DNA from: Streptomyces sp. GQFP | GTDB taxonomy: Bacteria > Actinomycetota > Actinomycetes > Streptomycetales > Streptomycetaceae | Length of the DNA: 64,000 nt | Direction of reading: 5' to 3' | Assembly (NCBI RefSeq): GCF_021545335.1 | Contig: NZ_CP089312.1 | Span: forward strand, 434,001 to 498,000 | In this document: piece after piece, positions 52,882 to 61,290 of the stretch | Position numbering within the stretch: position 1 is the first letter of the stretch | Layout: each line of letters starts with the position of its first letter | Translations under genes and position numbers: made by a program | Notes under the pieces: generated by a model | Databases searched by the model: none | What the model saw: only the letters and a program-made list of their open reading frames with translations | Told to the model about the DNA's origin: nothing

Positions 52882-53742
52882 TCAGCTCGAACGGGCGGTG
52901 CCCGCTCCCTCGGGGGCTCCGAACCGGGCGAGGCAGTGCCACACCATCTTCAGGTGCTGGAGTTCATGACGGCCGGTGCGGACCGCGTCCCCGATGATCC
53001 GTGGGTCGAGATGGCCGTCCTCGGCGATCCGGGCGCCCAGTTCGACGTACTCGGGTCCCCGGTAGTCGGCGTGGCGGCGCAACTCCCGTACGGAGAGCCG
53101 GTATCCGGGGTGCCATTCGAGCGGTACGGGCAGGGTGCGGGCCGCCTTCTCCACCGGGGTGCCGCGATAGCTCGCGTCGAGGACCAGCGCCTCGACGTCC
53201 CGGTCGAGCAGGACGGGGCCGTGGATCTGGGCCTCGATGTAGTCGTCGAGCGCGTCCCGCTCGTCCGCCTCGGCCAGGGCGAGGAGGGACATTCCGGCGG
53301 CGACCCCGAAGTGGGCGGGTTCCGCCGCGCTGTCCGGGTAGCAGAAGGTGGCCCGCGCGAGGGCGGCGCCGGTCAGCCGGAAGTGCGAGGAGCCGAACCT
53401 CGGGGCGGCGCCGACGACCTGGCGGCGGAAGTTCAACGCGCCGTACACCGGGCGCTGGTGGGCGGGCACGCGGTCGTACGTCCCCGCGAACATCCGGCTC
53501 TCCCAGCGCCAGCGGTCGCCACCGGGACGGGCGGTGAGCCCGCCGTTGCTGGTGCCGGTGACGAACTGCGAGCGGTAGACACCCTCCTGGGCCAGCGCCC
53601 GCAGCAGGGGCAGTTCGCGGACCGTCCGGTCGGGGTGGAAGTTCAGGGTCACCCGGAGATCCGGGGGCACGGCGGGGCCGGTGGAGAGGGCTGCGACATG
53701 GCGGAGCGCCTTCGCGTGCGGGGAATCAGGGTCGTCGGCCAT
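52882..53742 (-). CDS. DUF3626 protein
   Basis: 286 residues from ATG 53742. Recognisable family blocks: DLRVTLNFHPDR, EGVYRSQFVTGTSNGGLT, WESRMFAGTYD, VYGALNFRR and FGSSHFRLTG. Function unknown. A TTG at 53814 would add 24 residues, but that stretch overlaps a promoter-like region with a tandem GGTCGACCT repeat, so the downstream ATG is preferred. Confidence 0.78.
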   Translation of the reverse strand: MADDPDSPHAKALRHVAALSTGPAVPPDLRVTLNFHPDRTVRELPLLRALAQEGVYRSQFVTGTSNGGLTARPGGDRWRWESRMFAGTYDRVPAHQRPVYGALNFRRQVVGAAPRFGSSHFRLTGAALARATFCYPDSAAEPAHFGVAAGMSLLALAEADERDALDDYIEAQIHGPVLLDRDVEALVLDASYRGTPVEKAARTLPVPLEWHPGYRLSVRELRRHADYRGPEYVELGARIAEDGHLDPRIIGDAVRTGRHELQHLKMVWHCLARFGAPEGAGTARSS

Positions 53743-53787
53743 ACGAACCAGCAGATCACCGGACGGCCCGAAGATCCACAACTTATT

Positions 53788-53805
53788 GGTCGACCTGGTC
53801 GACCT
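53788..53805. promoter_or_regulatory. Tandem GGTCGACCT repeat
   Basis: Two direct 9-bp copies, each containing the palindrome GGTCGACC, next to a possible -35 TTGACG on the minus strand. Candidate operator for the DUF3626 gene. Confidence 0.35.
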
Positions 53806-53947
53806 CGTCAACAAAACCTGTGGTCAACGAAGGGAAACATCCCTGATCACGTGAGGAATACCTCCCTCCGCGCCGCACGCGCTCGCGGCCTGCCGTGAGT
53901 ACGCTCGGTCCGTTTGCGGGATGGGCGGGAAGGAGGCGTGCGCGCAC

Positions 53948-55204
53948 ATGCGAGTGGTACCCGGTGAGTGGACGGCGTCCGTCGTCCGGTTCGTGGGCAG
54001 GCACCGCGAGCCCGTGGTCGTCCAGACGTTGCGGTCGGCGGCCGCCGCGACGATCGCGTACGTCGTCGCCCTCCGCGTCAGTCCCGAGTCCGCGCCGCTC
54101 ACCGCTCCGCTGACCGCGCTCCTGGTGGTCCAGGTCACCCTCTACGCCACGATCAAGACCGGCATCCGCCGGGTGAACTCCGTGGTCGCCGGGGTCGTCA
54201 TCGCGATCGGCTTCAGCGTGCTGATGGGCCTGACCTGGTGGAGCCTGGCACTGATCATCCTGGCCTCGCTGGTGGTCGGGCATCTGGTGCGGGTCAGCGA
54301 GTTCGTGCCCGAGGTGGCGATCAGCGCGATGCTGGTGCTGGGGGTCACCCGGGTCGGGGACACGGCCTGGGCGCGGGTCCTGGAGACCGTGATCGGCGCG
54401 GTCGTCGGGCTCACCTTCAACCTGTTGCTGGCTCCCCCGGTGTGGGTGGAAGCGGCCGGCGAGTCCATCGAGGATCTGGCGCGCCGGGTACGGCAGTTGA
54501 TGCTGCGGATGGGCGAGGAGGCCGCCGGCCGCACTCCCGTGGACCACGCGACCGCCCGGCTGCACGAGGCCCGTCGGCTCGACCACGACATCGTCGAGGT
54601 GGACGCGGCCCTGCAGCAGGCCGAGGACAGTCTGCGGCTCAACCCGAGGGTCCGGGAGGGCCTGTTGCACCGGGTGGTGCTGCGCACCGGCCTGGACACG
54701 CTGGAGATCTGCACGGTCGTCCTGCGCGTCCTCGCCCGCAGCCTCACCGACCTGGCCAAGGAGCGGGAACCCGAGCCGCTGTTCGCCCCGGAGACGGGCG
54801 CCGCGCTGGAGCGGCTGCTGTCCGAGATCGCCGACGCCGTGGTCAGTTTCGCGGTCCTCGTGACCACCGACGTCAGTGTCAGCGCCGAGTCGGCGGAGAC
54901 CCGGCTCGCCACCGAACTCCGGGCCGCGACGGCCACCCGCGACAAGCTGGCCCAGCTGCTCCTGGCGGAGATCCAGCAGGACGCGGCCCAGTGGCAGCTG
55001 CACGGGGCCGTCCTGACCGAGGTCAACCGCATCCTCGACGAGCTGGACACCGAGCACCGCTCCCGGCGGCTCCTGGAGGAGCTGGACCGTTGCACCCGGG
55101 AGGAGCGGGAGCGGATGCCCCGGCTGACCCGGCTGCGGAAGCACCTGAAGCGGGTGCGCGTGCCGGGCAGGAACCGCAAGGCCGTGTCACGTCGTTCTAT
55201 GTGA
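53948..55204 (+). CDS. FUSC/aromatic-acid exporter-like membrane protein
   Basis: 418 residues. The N-terminal half has about 5-6 membrane helices (LRSAAAATIAYVVALRV, PLTALLVVQVTLYATIKTGIRRV, LVVGHLVRVSEFVPEVAISAMLVLG, ETVIGAVVGLTFNLLLAPP); the C-terminal half is a long charged helical cytoplasmic domain (about 190-410), as in ArAE/FUSC exporters. Start ATG 53948, with AAGGAGG about 12 bases upstream. The stop codon is embedded in an inverted repeat. Confidence 0.83.
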   Translation: MRVVPGEWTASVVRFVGRHREPVVVQTLRSAAAATIAYVVALRVSPESAPLTAPLTALLVVQVTLYATIKTGIRRVNSVVAGVVIAIGFSVLMGLTWWSLALIILASLVVGHLVRVSEFVPEVAISAMLVLGVTRVGDTAWARVLETVIGAVVGLTFNLLLAPPVWVEAAGESIEDLARRVRQLMLRMGEEAAGRTPVDHATARLHEARRLDHDIVEVDAALQQAEDSLRLNPRVREGLLHRVVLRTGLDTLEICTVVLRVLARSLTDLAKEREPEPLFAPETGAALERLLSEIADAVVSFAVLVTTDVSVSAESAETRLATELRAATATRDKLAQLLLAEIQQDAAQWQLHGAVLTEVNRILDELDTEHRSRRLLEELDRCTREERERMPRLTRLRKHLKRVRVPGRNRKAVSRRSM

Positions 55205-55243
55205 CGAAGTCACATAGAAAGTCACATAGAACGTCACATAGAA
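55195..55243. repeat. GTCACATAGAA repeats at the FUSC stop codon
   Basis: Three tandem copies of GTCACATAGAA at 55209, 55221 and 55233 (12-bp spacing), plus one inverted copy at 55195-55205. The inverted copy forms an 11-bp dyad with the first (3-nt centre) and contains the FUSC TGA. The block is AT-rich against its GC-rich surroundings and ends 25 bp before the next start codon. Confidence 0.85.
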
Positions 55244-55268
55244 CGACTGAGGACCAAGGGGGCGGCGC

Positions 55269-56297
55269 ATGGGTGACTCCGGCGTGCGGATCGAAGGCAA
55301 CACCCTGCGGCTGCCGGGCGGTGTGGCCGTACGGTTCGTCCGCACCCTCCGGCTGCCGGAGACGGGCACGCATCCGCTGCCGCCGGGGCTCGGCGAGTTC
55401 CCGGTGCGCCGGGTCGCCGACTATCCCGACACCGTGCCGGAGGCCTGGCGGGCGCGCGGCGGGGTGCTGCTGCCGGTGTATCTGCGCGAGGCGATGTGGC
55501 TGAGTTTCGCGGGCACCGTGGAGCCCGCCGCGTTGCAGGTGGGTGTGGGCAAGGTGTGCGCGGTGTCGGGCGAGCCGTGGAGCGACCGGCTGTCGCGGAA
55601 GCCGCAGAACTACGTGGTGCTGCCGCGCCAGCCCTGGCTGGACGGCATCAACTCCGGCAAGGGCACGGTCCGGCAGTTCGTGGCGGTGCCACTCGGGCTG
55701 GGCGCGACCGTCGAGGGCCAGGTCACGGGCGAGGAGGTGTGGGGCGGCGTACAGCTCCAGTCGTTCCCGCTGTCCGACGCGGAACTGGCGAAGTGGCGCG
55801 AGGAGGAGCGCCGGCGGGCGGAACGGGCGGCGACCGCCCGGAACCGGGGTTACGGCGGGCCTGTACCCATGGCGCCCATGGCGATGCCGGCGCCGAGTGG
55901 CGCGGCGGCTCCGCAGCGGTCGGGGGCGGCGATGGGGCTGGGTGTCGGCGGTTCGATGCGCCAGGAGGTCTACCGGGACGACCGGCCGCTCACGGCATGG
56001 GCCGAGCGCCCCGCCGGACGCGTGTTCGTACACCTCGTGACGCCGCCCGAGTGGCGCCGCATTACGGGCGAGGCCCCGCCGCCGTCGCCCGTGGACCGGG
56101 CGGCCTACACCCGGGCGGGCCTGCCCTGGTTCGACTACTACGACGAGGACGCCGAGGATCTCGCCCCCACGGATCCCCTCGGGGCCGTGAAACCCGTCGG
56201 CGACTGGCTCGGCGACGACCACGAGCCGTGGCAGGAGCCGTCGCCCGGACAGGTGAAGCCGCTGGCGGGGAAGCCGGTGGAGGACGGCGACTGGTAG
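55269..56297 (+). CDS. Conserved actinobacterial protein of unknown function
   Basis: 342 residues, no signal or membrane helix. The N-terminal globular part reads VRFVRTLRLPETGTHPLPPGLGEFPVRRV, REAMWLSFAG, QNYVVLPRQPWLDGINSGKGTVRQFVAVPLG and GEEVWGGVQLQSFP. A charged helix and a Pro/Ala/Gly/Met linker (about 175-225) follow, then a second conserved segment (RQEVYRDDRPLTAWAERPAGRVFVH). The domain is not known to me; it is found as a stand-alone protein. Probably controlled by the repeats just upstream. Confidence 0.7.
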   Translation: MGDSGVRIEGNTLRLPGGVAVRFVRTLRLPETGTHPLPPGLGEFPVRRVADYPDTVPEAWRARGGVLLPVYLREAMWLSFAGTVEPAALQVGVGKVCAVSGEPWSDRLSRKPQNYVVLPRQPWLDGINSGKGTVRQFVAVPLGLGATVEGQVTGEEVWGGVQLQSFPLSDAELAKWREEERRRAERAATARNRGYGGPVPMAPMAMPAPSGAAAPQRSGAAMGLGVGGSMRQEVYRDDRPLTAWAERPAGRVFVHLVTPPEWRRITGEAPPPSPVDRAAYTRAGLPWFDYYDEDAEDLAPTDPLGAVKPVGDWLGDDHEPWQEPSPGQVKPLAGKPVEDGDW

Positions 56298-56299
56298 CT

Positions 56300-56580
56300 G
56301 ATTTCGCCCCCGCCGCCCCTACCCGTTCCCATCCCTGGGGGCTGCGCCCCCAGACCCCCCTTGTCGCGCTGAACGCGCTCGTCCTCAAAAGCCGGACGGG
56401 CTGAAATGCCAACCCCGGCCGACATTCAAGGACGAGGCCCGTTCAGCCCGCCCACCCAGGCCAGCCACCTCCAGCCCGTCCGGCGTTTGAGGACGAGGCC
56501 GTTCAGGCCGATAAGCGGGGGTCTGGGGGCGCAGCCCCCAGGGATGGGACGGGTAGGGGCGGCGGGGGCGAGAAAAACCA
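56300..56580. repeat. Dispersed palindromic intergenic element, copy 3 (both arms)
   Basis: Left arm 56306-56402 and inverted right arm about 56477-56575, separated by about 75 bp. Both carry the CGCCCCCGCCGCCCCTACCC outer sequence, an inner hairpin CTGGGGGCTGCGCCCCCAG and the CCGGACGGGCTG core. Same family as 12637-12836 and 18058-18175. Confidence 0.82.
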
Positions 56581-56590
56581 CCCCCACCCA

Positions 56591-56605
56591 TTGCATCCTA
56601 TGCAA
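56591..56605. promoter_or_regulatory. Palindrome TTGCATCCTATGCAA before lactonase gene
   Basis: Perfect 6-bp arms with a 3-bp centre, 97 bp upstream of the lactonase start. AT-richer than its surroundings; candidate operator or promoter region. Confidence 0.35.
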
Positions 56606-56701
56606 CGCCCATTGCTCCTCTTGCACATCACAGGTGATCCACGTCAGAGTTGCTGTCACAGTCGACAGCGGCCGAGGCGACCGAGACCCGGGGTGCAGGT
56701 A

Positions 56702-57937
56702 ATGAGCGGTGGTACGGAACCGGCGCGAGGTACGCGCGGCGGCTGGAGCAGGCGTCGGTTCGTGGGTGCGGCGGCGGGCAGCGCCGCGGCCGCGTCCGTC
56801 CCGGCCAGAGCCATGGCGGCCGTACCGGTGGAATCCGCCACCGCGCCGGAATCACCGGCACCGGAATCATCCGCAGCGGCAGCCCCTCTACCGACCGCTC
56901 CCCGCCCCCTCTTCCTCGGCACCTACACCTCCGTCGAGGGCGGCGGCACCGGCATCGGCCTGGCCACCTACGACCCGGAATCGGGGCGGATCACCGGCGC
57001 CGGGACCGTCACCGGCGTGGGTGACCCGTCGTATCTCGCCGTGCATCCCGACGGGCGCACCCTGTACGCGGTCAACGAGCGCGAGGACGGCGGCGTGACC
57101 GCGATCCGACTCGGCCGCGAGGGCGAGCCGCATCAGGTGCTGGGCACACGTAGCACCGGCGGTGCGGGGCCGTGTCATCTGTCCGTGCATCCGGGCGGAC
57201 GGTGGCTGCTCAGCGCCAACTACGGCTCCGGCAGCGTGGCGGTGCACCCCATCGACGCCTCGGGCGCGCTGGACGAGCGCACCGACCTGGTCACGCACTC
57301 CAGTCCGGCGCCGGGCCCGGGCCAACAGGGCCCGCACGCGCACCAGTTCGTCACCAGCCCCGACGGCGGCCATGTCCTCGCGGTCGATCTGGGCACGGAC
57401 ACGGTCTACACGTACCGCCTGGACCTCACGCGCGGCACGCTCACGGAAGTCTCGCGCGACCAGACCCGGCCGGGCGCGGGCCCGCGCGATCTCGTCTTCC
57501 ATCCCGGCGGCCGGTACGTGTATCTCGCCAACGAGGTCGACAACACGGTCGCGGTCTGCGGCTACTCCCCCGCCACCGGGCGACTGTCCATCGGGGAGGC
57601 GCAGTCCACGGGGACCGGTTCGGGCACGAGTTACCCGGCCCAGTTCGTGGTGACCGCGGACGGGCGGTTCGCGTATCTGGCGAACCGCGGCCACAACAGT
57701 CTGACGCGGTACGCCATCGAGGCGGACGGTGCCCGGCTGCGGCTCCTCGACACGGTGCCGGTCGCCGGTGACTTCCCGCGCCACATCGCCCTCTCCCCGT
57801 ACGGGAACCTGCTGTTCGCGGCGAACCAGCGGTCGAGCACGGTCAGTGTCTTCCGCGTCGACCCTGCGAGCGGTGAACTGCGGCTCGCGGGCGAGCCGTT
57901 CGCGTCACCCGTCGTCGTCTGTGCGCTGCCGCTGTAG
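56702..57937 (+). CDS. Tat-exported lactonase-family beta-propeller protein
   Basis: 411 residues. Twin-arginine-type signal (WSRRRFVGAAAGSAAAAS), then a seven-bladed propeller of the 6-phosphogluconolactonase/carboxy-cis,cis-muconate cyclase type: LGTYTSVEGGGTGIGLATYD, YLAVHPDGRTLYAVNE, GPHAHQFVTSPDG and FPRHIALSPYGNLLFAANQ. The propeller glutamate and His positions typical of Pgl-like lactonases seem present. An outside sugar-lactonase is likely. Its 3' end overlaps the convergent DUF2470 gene by 33 bp. Confidence 0.87.
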   Translation: MSGGTEPARGTRGGWSRRRFVGAAAGSAAAASVPARAMAAVPVESATAPESPAPESSAAAAPLPTAPRPLFLGTYTSVEGGGTGIGLATYDPESGRITGAGTVTGVGDPSYLAVHPDGRTLYAVNEREDGGVTAIRLGREGEPHQVLGTRSTGGAGPCHLSVHPGGRWLLSANYGSGSVAVHPIDASGALDERTDLVTHSSPAPGPGQQGPHAHQFVTSPDGGHVLAVDLGTDTVYTYRLDLTRGTLTEVSRDQTRPGAGPRDLVFHPGGRYVYLANEVDNTVAVCGYSPATGRLSIGEAQSTGTGSGTSYPAQFVVTADGRFAYLANRGHNSLTRYAIEADGARLRLLDTVPVAGDFPRHIALSPYGNLLFAANQRSSTVSVFRVDPASGELRLAGEPFASPVVVCALPL

Positions 57938-58630
57938 CGCGCGGGGACAGGAGGCGGCGCTGGCCTGGGTGAGGAGGATGTGCATGCGCTCGGTGAGCTG
58001 CGCCACGGTGTCGGCGGGCCGGTGGAACGCCAGCCGTACGTCGCCGTGGGCGCGGGCCCGCTCGATGCGCAGGGTGAGTCCGTGCCGGTCGACGGCGAGC
58101 GGCTGGACCTTGACGGCGCCGTGCAGGCTCTCCGGCTCGACCAGCCGCGTGAGGCGCTCGACGGCGTCGCCGTGGCAGTCGGCGAGGTGGGTCAGCAGGC
58201 CGGCCTCGGCCGTGGCCAGCGGGTCGGGCTCGGCGGCGGCGAACTCGTCGAGGTCGACGACGGTGGCACCGGACGTCTGGCGCAGCACCACCCGCGTCGG
58301 CCGGAACGCCAGCTGCTCGCCCTCGACGGAGAACCAGCCGGCCATCCACAGCCGGGCGCGGATCCGGTTGCGCACGGGGACGGGCGAGACGTCGGCGAAC
58401 TCCAGCACGGCCGAGGGCTCGCCGCGCGGGGCACAGACGGCGGCGGCGAGCAGCGTGCTGTCCGCCGGCACGTCCAGGATCACCCGGCCGTCCTCGCCGA
58501 CGGTGTGCGCGCCGACGAACTCCTCGCGCCCGCCGTCCGCGGTCACCGCGCAGGACCACGCGGCCGCGAGCACCGAGCGCGCGCATTCCGCCGCCGCGGG
58601 CGCGGCCGTCCAGGTCGGACTGTCACCCAT
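57905..58630 (-). CDS. DUF2470 / HugZ-like haem-iron utilisation protein
   Basis: 241 residues. The N-terminal split-barrel-like part (VLEFADVSPVPVRNRIRARLWMAGW) and the C-terminal DUF2470 domain (LLTHLADCHGDAVERLTRL, VQPLAVDRHGLTLRI, VRLAFHRPADTVAQL) match haem-oxygenase-like HugZ/PPOX proteins. AAGGAGG precedes the ATG. An iron box overlaps its promoter, so it is expected to be made under iron starvation and used to release or handle haem iron. Confidence 0.86.
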   Translation of the reverse strand: MGDSPTWTAAPAAAECARSVLAAAWSCAVTADGGREEFVGAHTVGEDGRVILDVPADSTLLAAAVCAPRGEPSAVLEFADVSPVPVRNRIRARLWMAGWFSVEGEQLAFRPTRVVLRQTSGATVVDLDEFAAAEPDPLATAEAGLLTHLADCHGDAVERLTRLVEPESLHGAVKVQPLAVDRHGLTLRIERARAHGDVRLAFHRPADTVAQLTERMHILLTQASAASCPRALQRQRTDDDG

Positions 58631-58641
58631 CCCAAACCTCC

Positions 58642-58660
58642 TTAGGTAAGCCTTGCCTAA
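58642..58660. promoter_or_regulatory. Iron box (DmdR1/DtxR-type), TTAGGTAAGCCTTGCCTAA
   Basis: 19-bp dyad close to the Streptomyces iron-box consensus TTAGGTTAGGCTCACCTAA, 12 bp upstream of the DUF2470 start codon. Fe-loaded repressor would block transcription. Confidence 0.88.
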
Positions 58661-58768
58661 CCTATCGAAGATCTGGGCGCACGCCAACCACCTCCCGTGA
58701 TCCTGTGCGATTCCTGTACCGCGACCCAGCCGTGAATCGACCGCGAATCGGCCGGGTTCAGGGGGCGT

Positions 58769-59377
58769 TCAGAGCGCGAGGGTGCCCAGCAGCGCCCGTG
58801 CGCACAGATCCCGCACCTGCTCCCGGGACAAGTCCGAGCCGCGCAGCCACTCCAGACAGACTGCGGTCGTGAACGCCAGCCAGCCACGGACGGCGAGGCG
58901 CAGTTCAGGCCGCTCCTCGGCCAGTCTCCCGAACTCCGGGTCGGCCGCGAGCGCTTCGAGGATCTGCCGCTCCTGCGTGGCCAACGCCCGCTGATAGACC
59001 TTCCGTACGGCCTGGTCGCCGGACGCGTCGGCACGGTGGAAGGCGCGATAGCCGTGCGCGTGCTCCTCGACATACGCGAGGAACGCGTCGAGGTTGGCGT
59101 CCAGTTGCTCGCGTGCGGGGACGCCCGGGACAGCGGCCGTCATCCGCATCATGCGCTCGCTCTCACGCTCCACGACCGCCGCGAAGAAGTCCCGCTTGGT
59201 CGGGAAGTAGTGGTAGAGCAGCCCGCGCGAGACACCGGCGATCTCGGCGACCTGCTCGATCCACACCTCGTCGTACGGACTCTCCGAGAACAGACGCGCA
59301 CCGACCGACAGGAGCTGCTCCCGGCGCTCGCCGGTGCTCAACCGCCGTCGTGTGCGCTCCCCCTCTTTCGCGGTCAT
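58769..59377 (-). CDS. TetR-family regulator (divergent from P450)
   Basis: 202 residues. HTH: VWIEQVAEIAGVSRGLLYHYFPTKRDFF; the C-terminal domain has SDLSREQVRDLCARALLGTL. Divergent from the CYP102-like gene with about 117 bp between. A TCGACG-N8-CGTCGA dyad lies in the gap. Likely a fatty-acid- or xenobiotic-responsive repressor of the P450. Confidence 0.88.
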   Translation of the reverse strand: MTAKEGERTRRRLSTGERREQLLSVGARLFSESPYDEVWIEQVAEIAGVSRGLLYHYFPTKRDFFAAVVERESERMMRMTAAVPGVPAREQLDANLDAFLAYVEEHAHGYRAFHRADASGDQAVRKVYQRALATQERQILEALAADPEFGRLAEERPELRLAVRGWLAFTTAVCLEWLRGSDLSREQVRDLCARALLGTLAL

Positions 59378-59390
59378 GCCCGCACTTTAC

Positions 59391-59410
59391 TCGACGCTAC
59401 TTGACGTCGA
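59391..59410. promoter_or_regulatory. Candidate TetR operator TCGACG-N8-CGTCGA
   Basis: Perfect 6-bp arms, 14 bp upstream of the TetR start. It overlaps a TTGACG (59401) that may be the P450 -35 element. Confidence 0.5.
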
Positions 59411-59494
59411 TTCAACAGCGGGACCAGACTGAAACCGTTATTGAATCCACGTACAACAGGCTCAACACGCCACTGGATCAAGGGAGATGGCGTC

Positions 59495-60964
59495 ATGACC
59501 GAGACGGCGACCCGGAGCGCTTCGCCCAGGGGATTCCGCAGTGCCGAGCTGGGCTGGCCGGAGCTGCACCGCATTCCGCATCCGCCGCGCCGGATTCCGC
59601 TGCTCGGCGACCTGGTCGGCGTCAGTCCCCGCACTCCCCTCCAGGACTCGATGAGCGTCGGGCAGCGCCTCGGGCCGATCTTCCGGCGCAAGGCGTTCGG
59701 CAAGGAGATCGTGTTCGTGTGGGGCGCGGAACTCACCGCCGATCTCGCGGACGAGTCACGCTTCGCCAAGCACGTTGGCCTCGGGGTGGCCAACCTGCGC
59801 CCGATCGCCGGGGACGGGCTGTTCACGGCGTACAACCACGAGCCCAACTGGCAGCTGGCGCACGACGTCCTCGCCCCCGGTTTCAGCCGCGAGGCGATGG
59901 CCGACTACCACCCGATGATGCTGGCCGTGGCCGAGCGGCTCACCGACCACTGGGACCGGGAACGGGCGGCGGGCCGCGCGGTGGACGTGCCCGGTGACAT
60001 GACGAAACTGACCCTGGAGACGATCGCCCGCACCGGCTTCGGGCACGACTTCGGCTCGTTCGAACGCGACCGTCCGCACCCGTTCGTGACGGCGATGGTC
60101 GGCGCCCTGAACCACGCGCAGTATCTGAACGTCGTCCCTGCACCGCTCGCCCCGCTGCTGCTGCGCCGGGCGACGCGCCGCAACGAGGCGTCCATGGCGT
60201 ATCTGAACCGCACCGTCGACGACCTCGTACGGGCCCGCCGGGCGTCGGACGGCCAGGGCGGCGGCGATCTGCTCGACCGGATGCTCGACACCGCCCACCC
60301 GGAGACCGGTGAACGCCTCGCGCCGGAGAACGTGCGCCGGCAGGTGCTCACCTTCCTCATCGCGGGCCACGAGACGACGTCCGGCGCGCTCTCCTTCGCC
60401 CTGCACTATCTCTCCCAGCACCCGGAGATCGCCGCCCGCGCCCGCGCCGAGGTGGACCGCGTCTGGGGCGGGGCGGCCGTCCCCGGCTACGACCAGGTCG
60501 CCAAGCTGCGGTACGTGCGCCGGGTGCTGGACGAGTCGCTGCGGCTGTGGCCGACGGCTCCCGGTTTCTCCCGCGAGGCCCGGCACGACACGGTGCTCGG
60601 CGGGGAGCATCCGATGCGGGAGGGCGCCTGGACGCTGGTCCTCGCTCCGCTGCTGCACCGCGACCCGGCGGTCTGGGGCGCCGACGCCGACCGGTTCGAC
60701 CCGGACCGCTTCGACGCGGCGGCCGTACGCGCCCGCCCCGCCCACGCGTTCAAGCCCTGGGGCACCGGGGCACGGGCGTGCATCGGCCGCCAGTTCGCGC
60801 TGCACGAGGCGACACTCGTCCTCGGCCTGCTGCTGCGCCGCTACGACCTCAAGCCCGACCCGGACTACCGGCTGCGGGTGACGGAACGGCTGACGGTGAT
60901 GCCGGAGGGGCTGCGGCTGCACCTCGAACGCCGGGCCCCGGGCGAGGAGTTGGCGGCTGCCTGA
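59495..60964 (+). CDS. CYP102-like cytochrome P450 (haem domain only)
   Basis: 489-residue P450 resembling the haem domain of P450-BM3: N-terminal IPHPPRRIPLLGDLVG, I-helix FLIAGHETTSGALSFALHYL, ExxR in LDESLRLWP, and haem loop KPWGTGARACIGRQFALHEATLVLG with ligand C429. The fused CPR reductase domain of true CYP102A enzymes is absent, and no ferredoxin or reductase gene is adjacent, so it needs partners encoded elsewhere. Fatty-acid hydroxylation is likely by family. AGGGAG lies 8 bases upstream of ATG 59495. Confidence 0.92.
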   Translation: MTETATRSASPRGFRSAELGWPELHRIPHPPRRIPLLGDLVGVSPRTPLQDSMSVGQRLGPIFRRKAFGKEIVFVWGAELTADLADESRFAKHVGLGVANLRPIAGDGLFTAYNHEPNWQLAHDVLAPGFSREAMADYHPMMLAVAERLTDHWDRERAAGRAVDVPGDMTKLTLETIARTGFGHDFGSFERDRPHPFVTAMVGALNHAQYLNVVPAPLAPLLLRRATRRNEASMAYLNRTVDDLVRARRASDGQGGGDLLDRMLDTAHPETGERLAPENVRRQVLTFLIAGHETTSGALSFALHYLSQHPEIAARARAEVDRVWGGAAVPGYDQVAKLRYVRRVLDESLRLWPTAPGFSREARHDTVLGGEHPMREGAWTLVLAPLLHRDPAVWGADADRFDPDRFDAAAVRARPAHAFKPWGTGARACIGRQFALHEATLVLGLLLRRYDLKPDPDYRLRVTERLTVMPEGLRLHLERRAPGEELAAA

Positions 60965-61071
60965 GCAGAAACCTCACAGATGAATTTCCTGGCGTGTCGG
61001 GGTCTCCACATACAGAGGAAAACAACCTCCGCTCTACTACTGAGGCAGACCTTTGACACACGGGAGAGACC

Positions 61072-61272
61072 ATGTGCACCCACCAGCCTCCGTGCCCGTC
61101 CGTCGACAGCCCGGACCACGACGCCGCGGTCATCGTCGCGGCCCACCCCGAGCAGGGCTGGAACCTGCTCTGCAACGGCACGATCGTCTTCGACGACACC
61201 GGCGAACTCCTGCCGGACGGCCGGGCGGTGGGCCCGCTGCGCGGCGTCGGCACCCTGGCCGTCGCCGCCTGA
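61072..61272 (+). CDS. DUF5999 small protein
   Basis: 66 residues. Typical DUF5999 layout: MCTHQPPCPSVDSPDHDAA (Cys/His cluster at the start), HPEQGWNLLCNGTIVFDDTGELLPDG. Found widely in Streptomyces; function unknown. GGGAGAGA precedes the ATG. Confidence 0.85.
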   Translation: MCTHQPPCPSVDSPDHDAAVIVAAHPEQGWNLLCNGTIVFDDTGELLPDGRAVGPLRGVGTLAVAA

Positions 61273-61290
61273 CTCACCGGCTGCCCGTCC

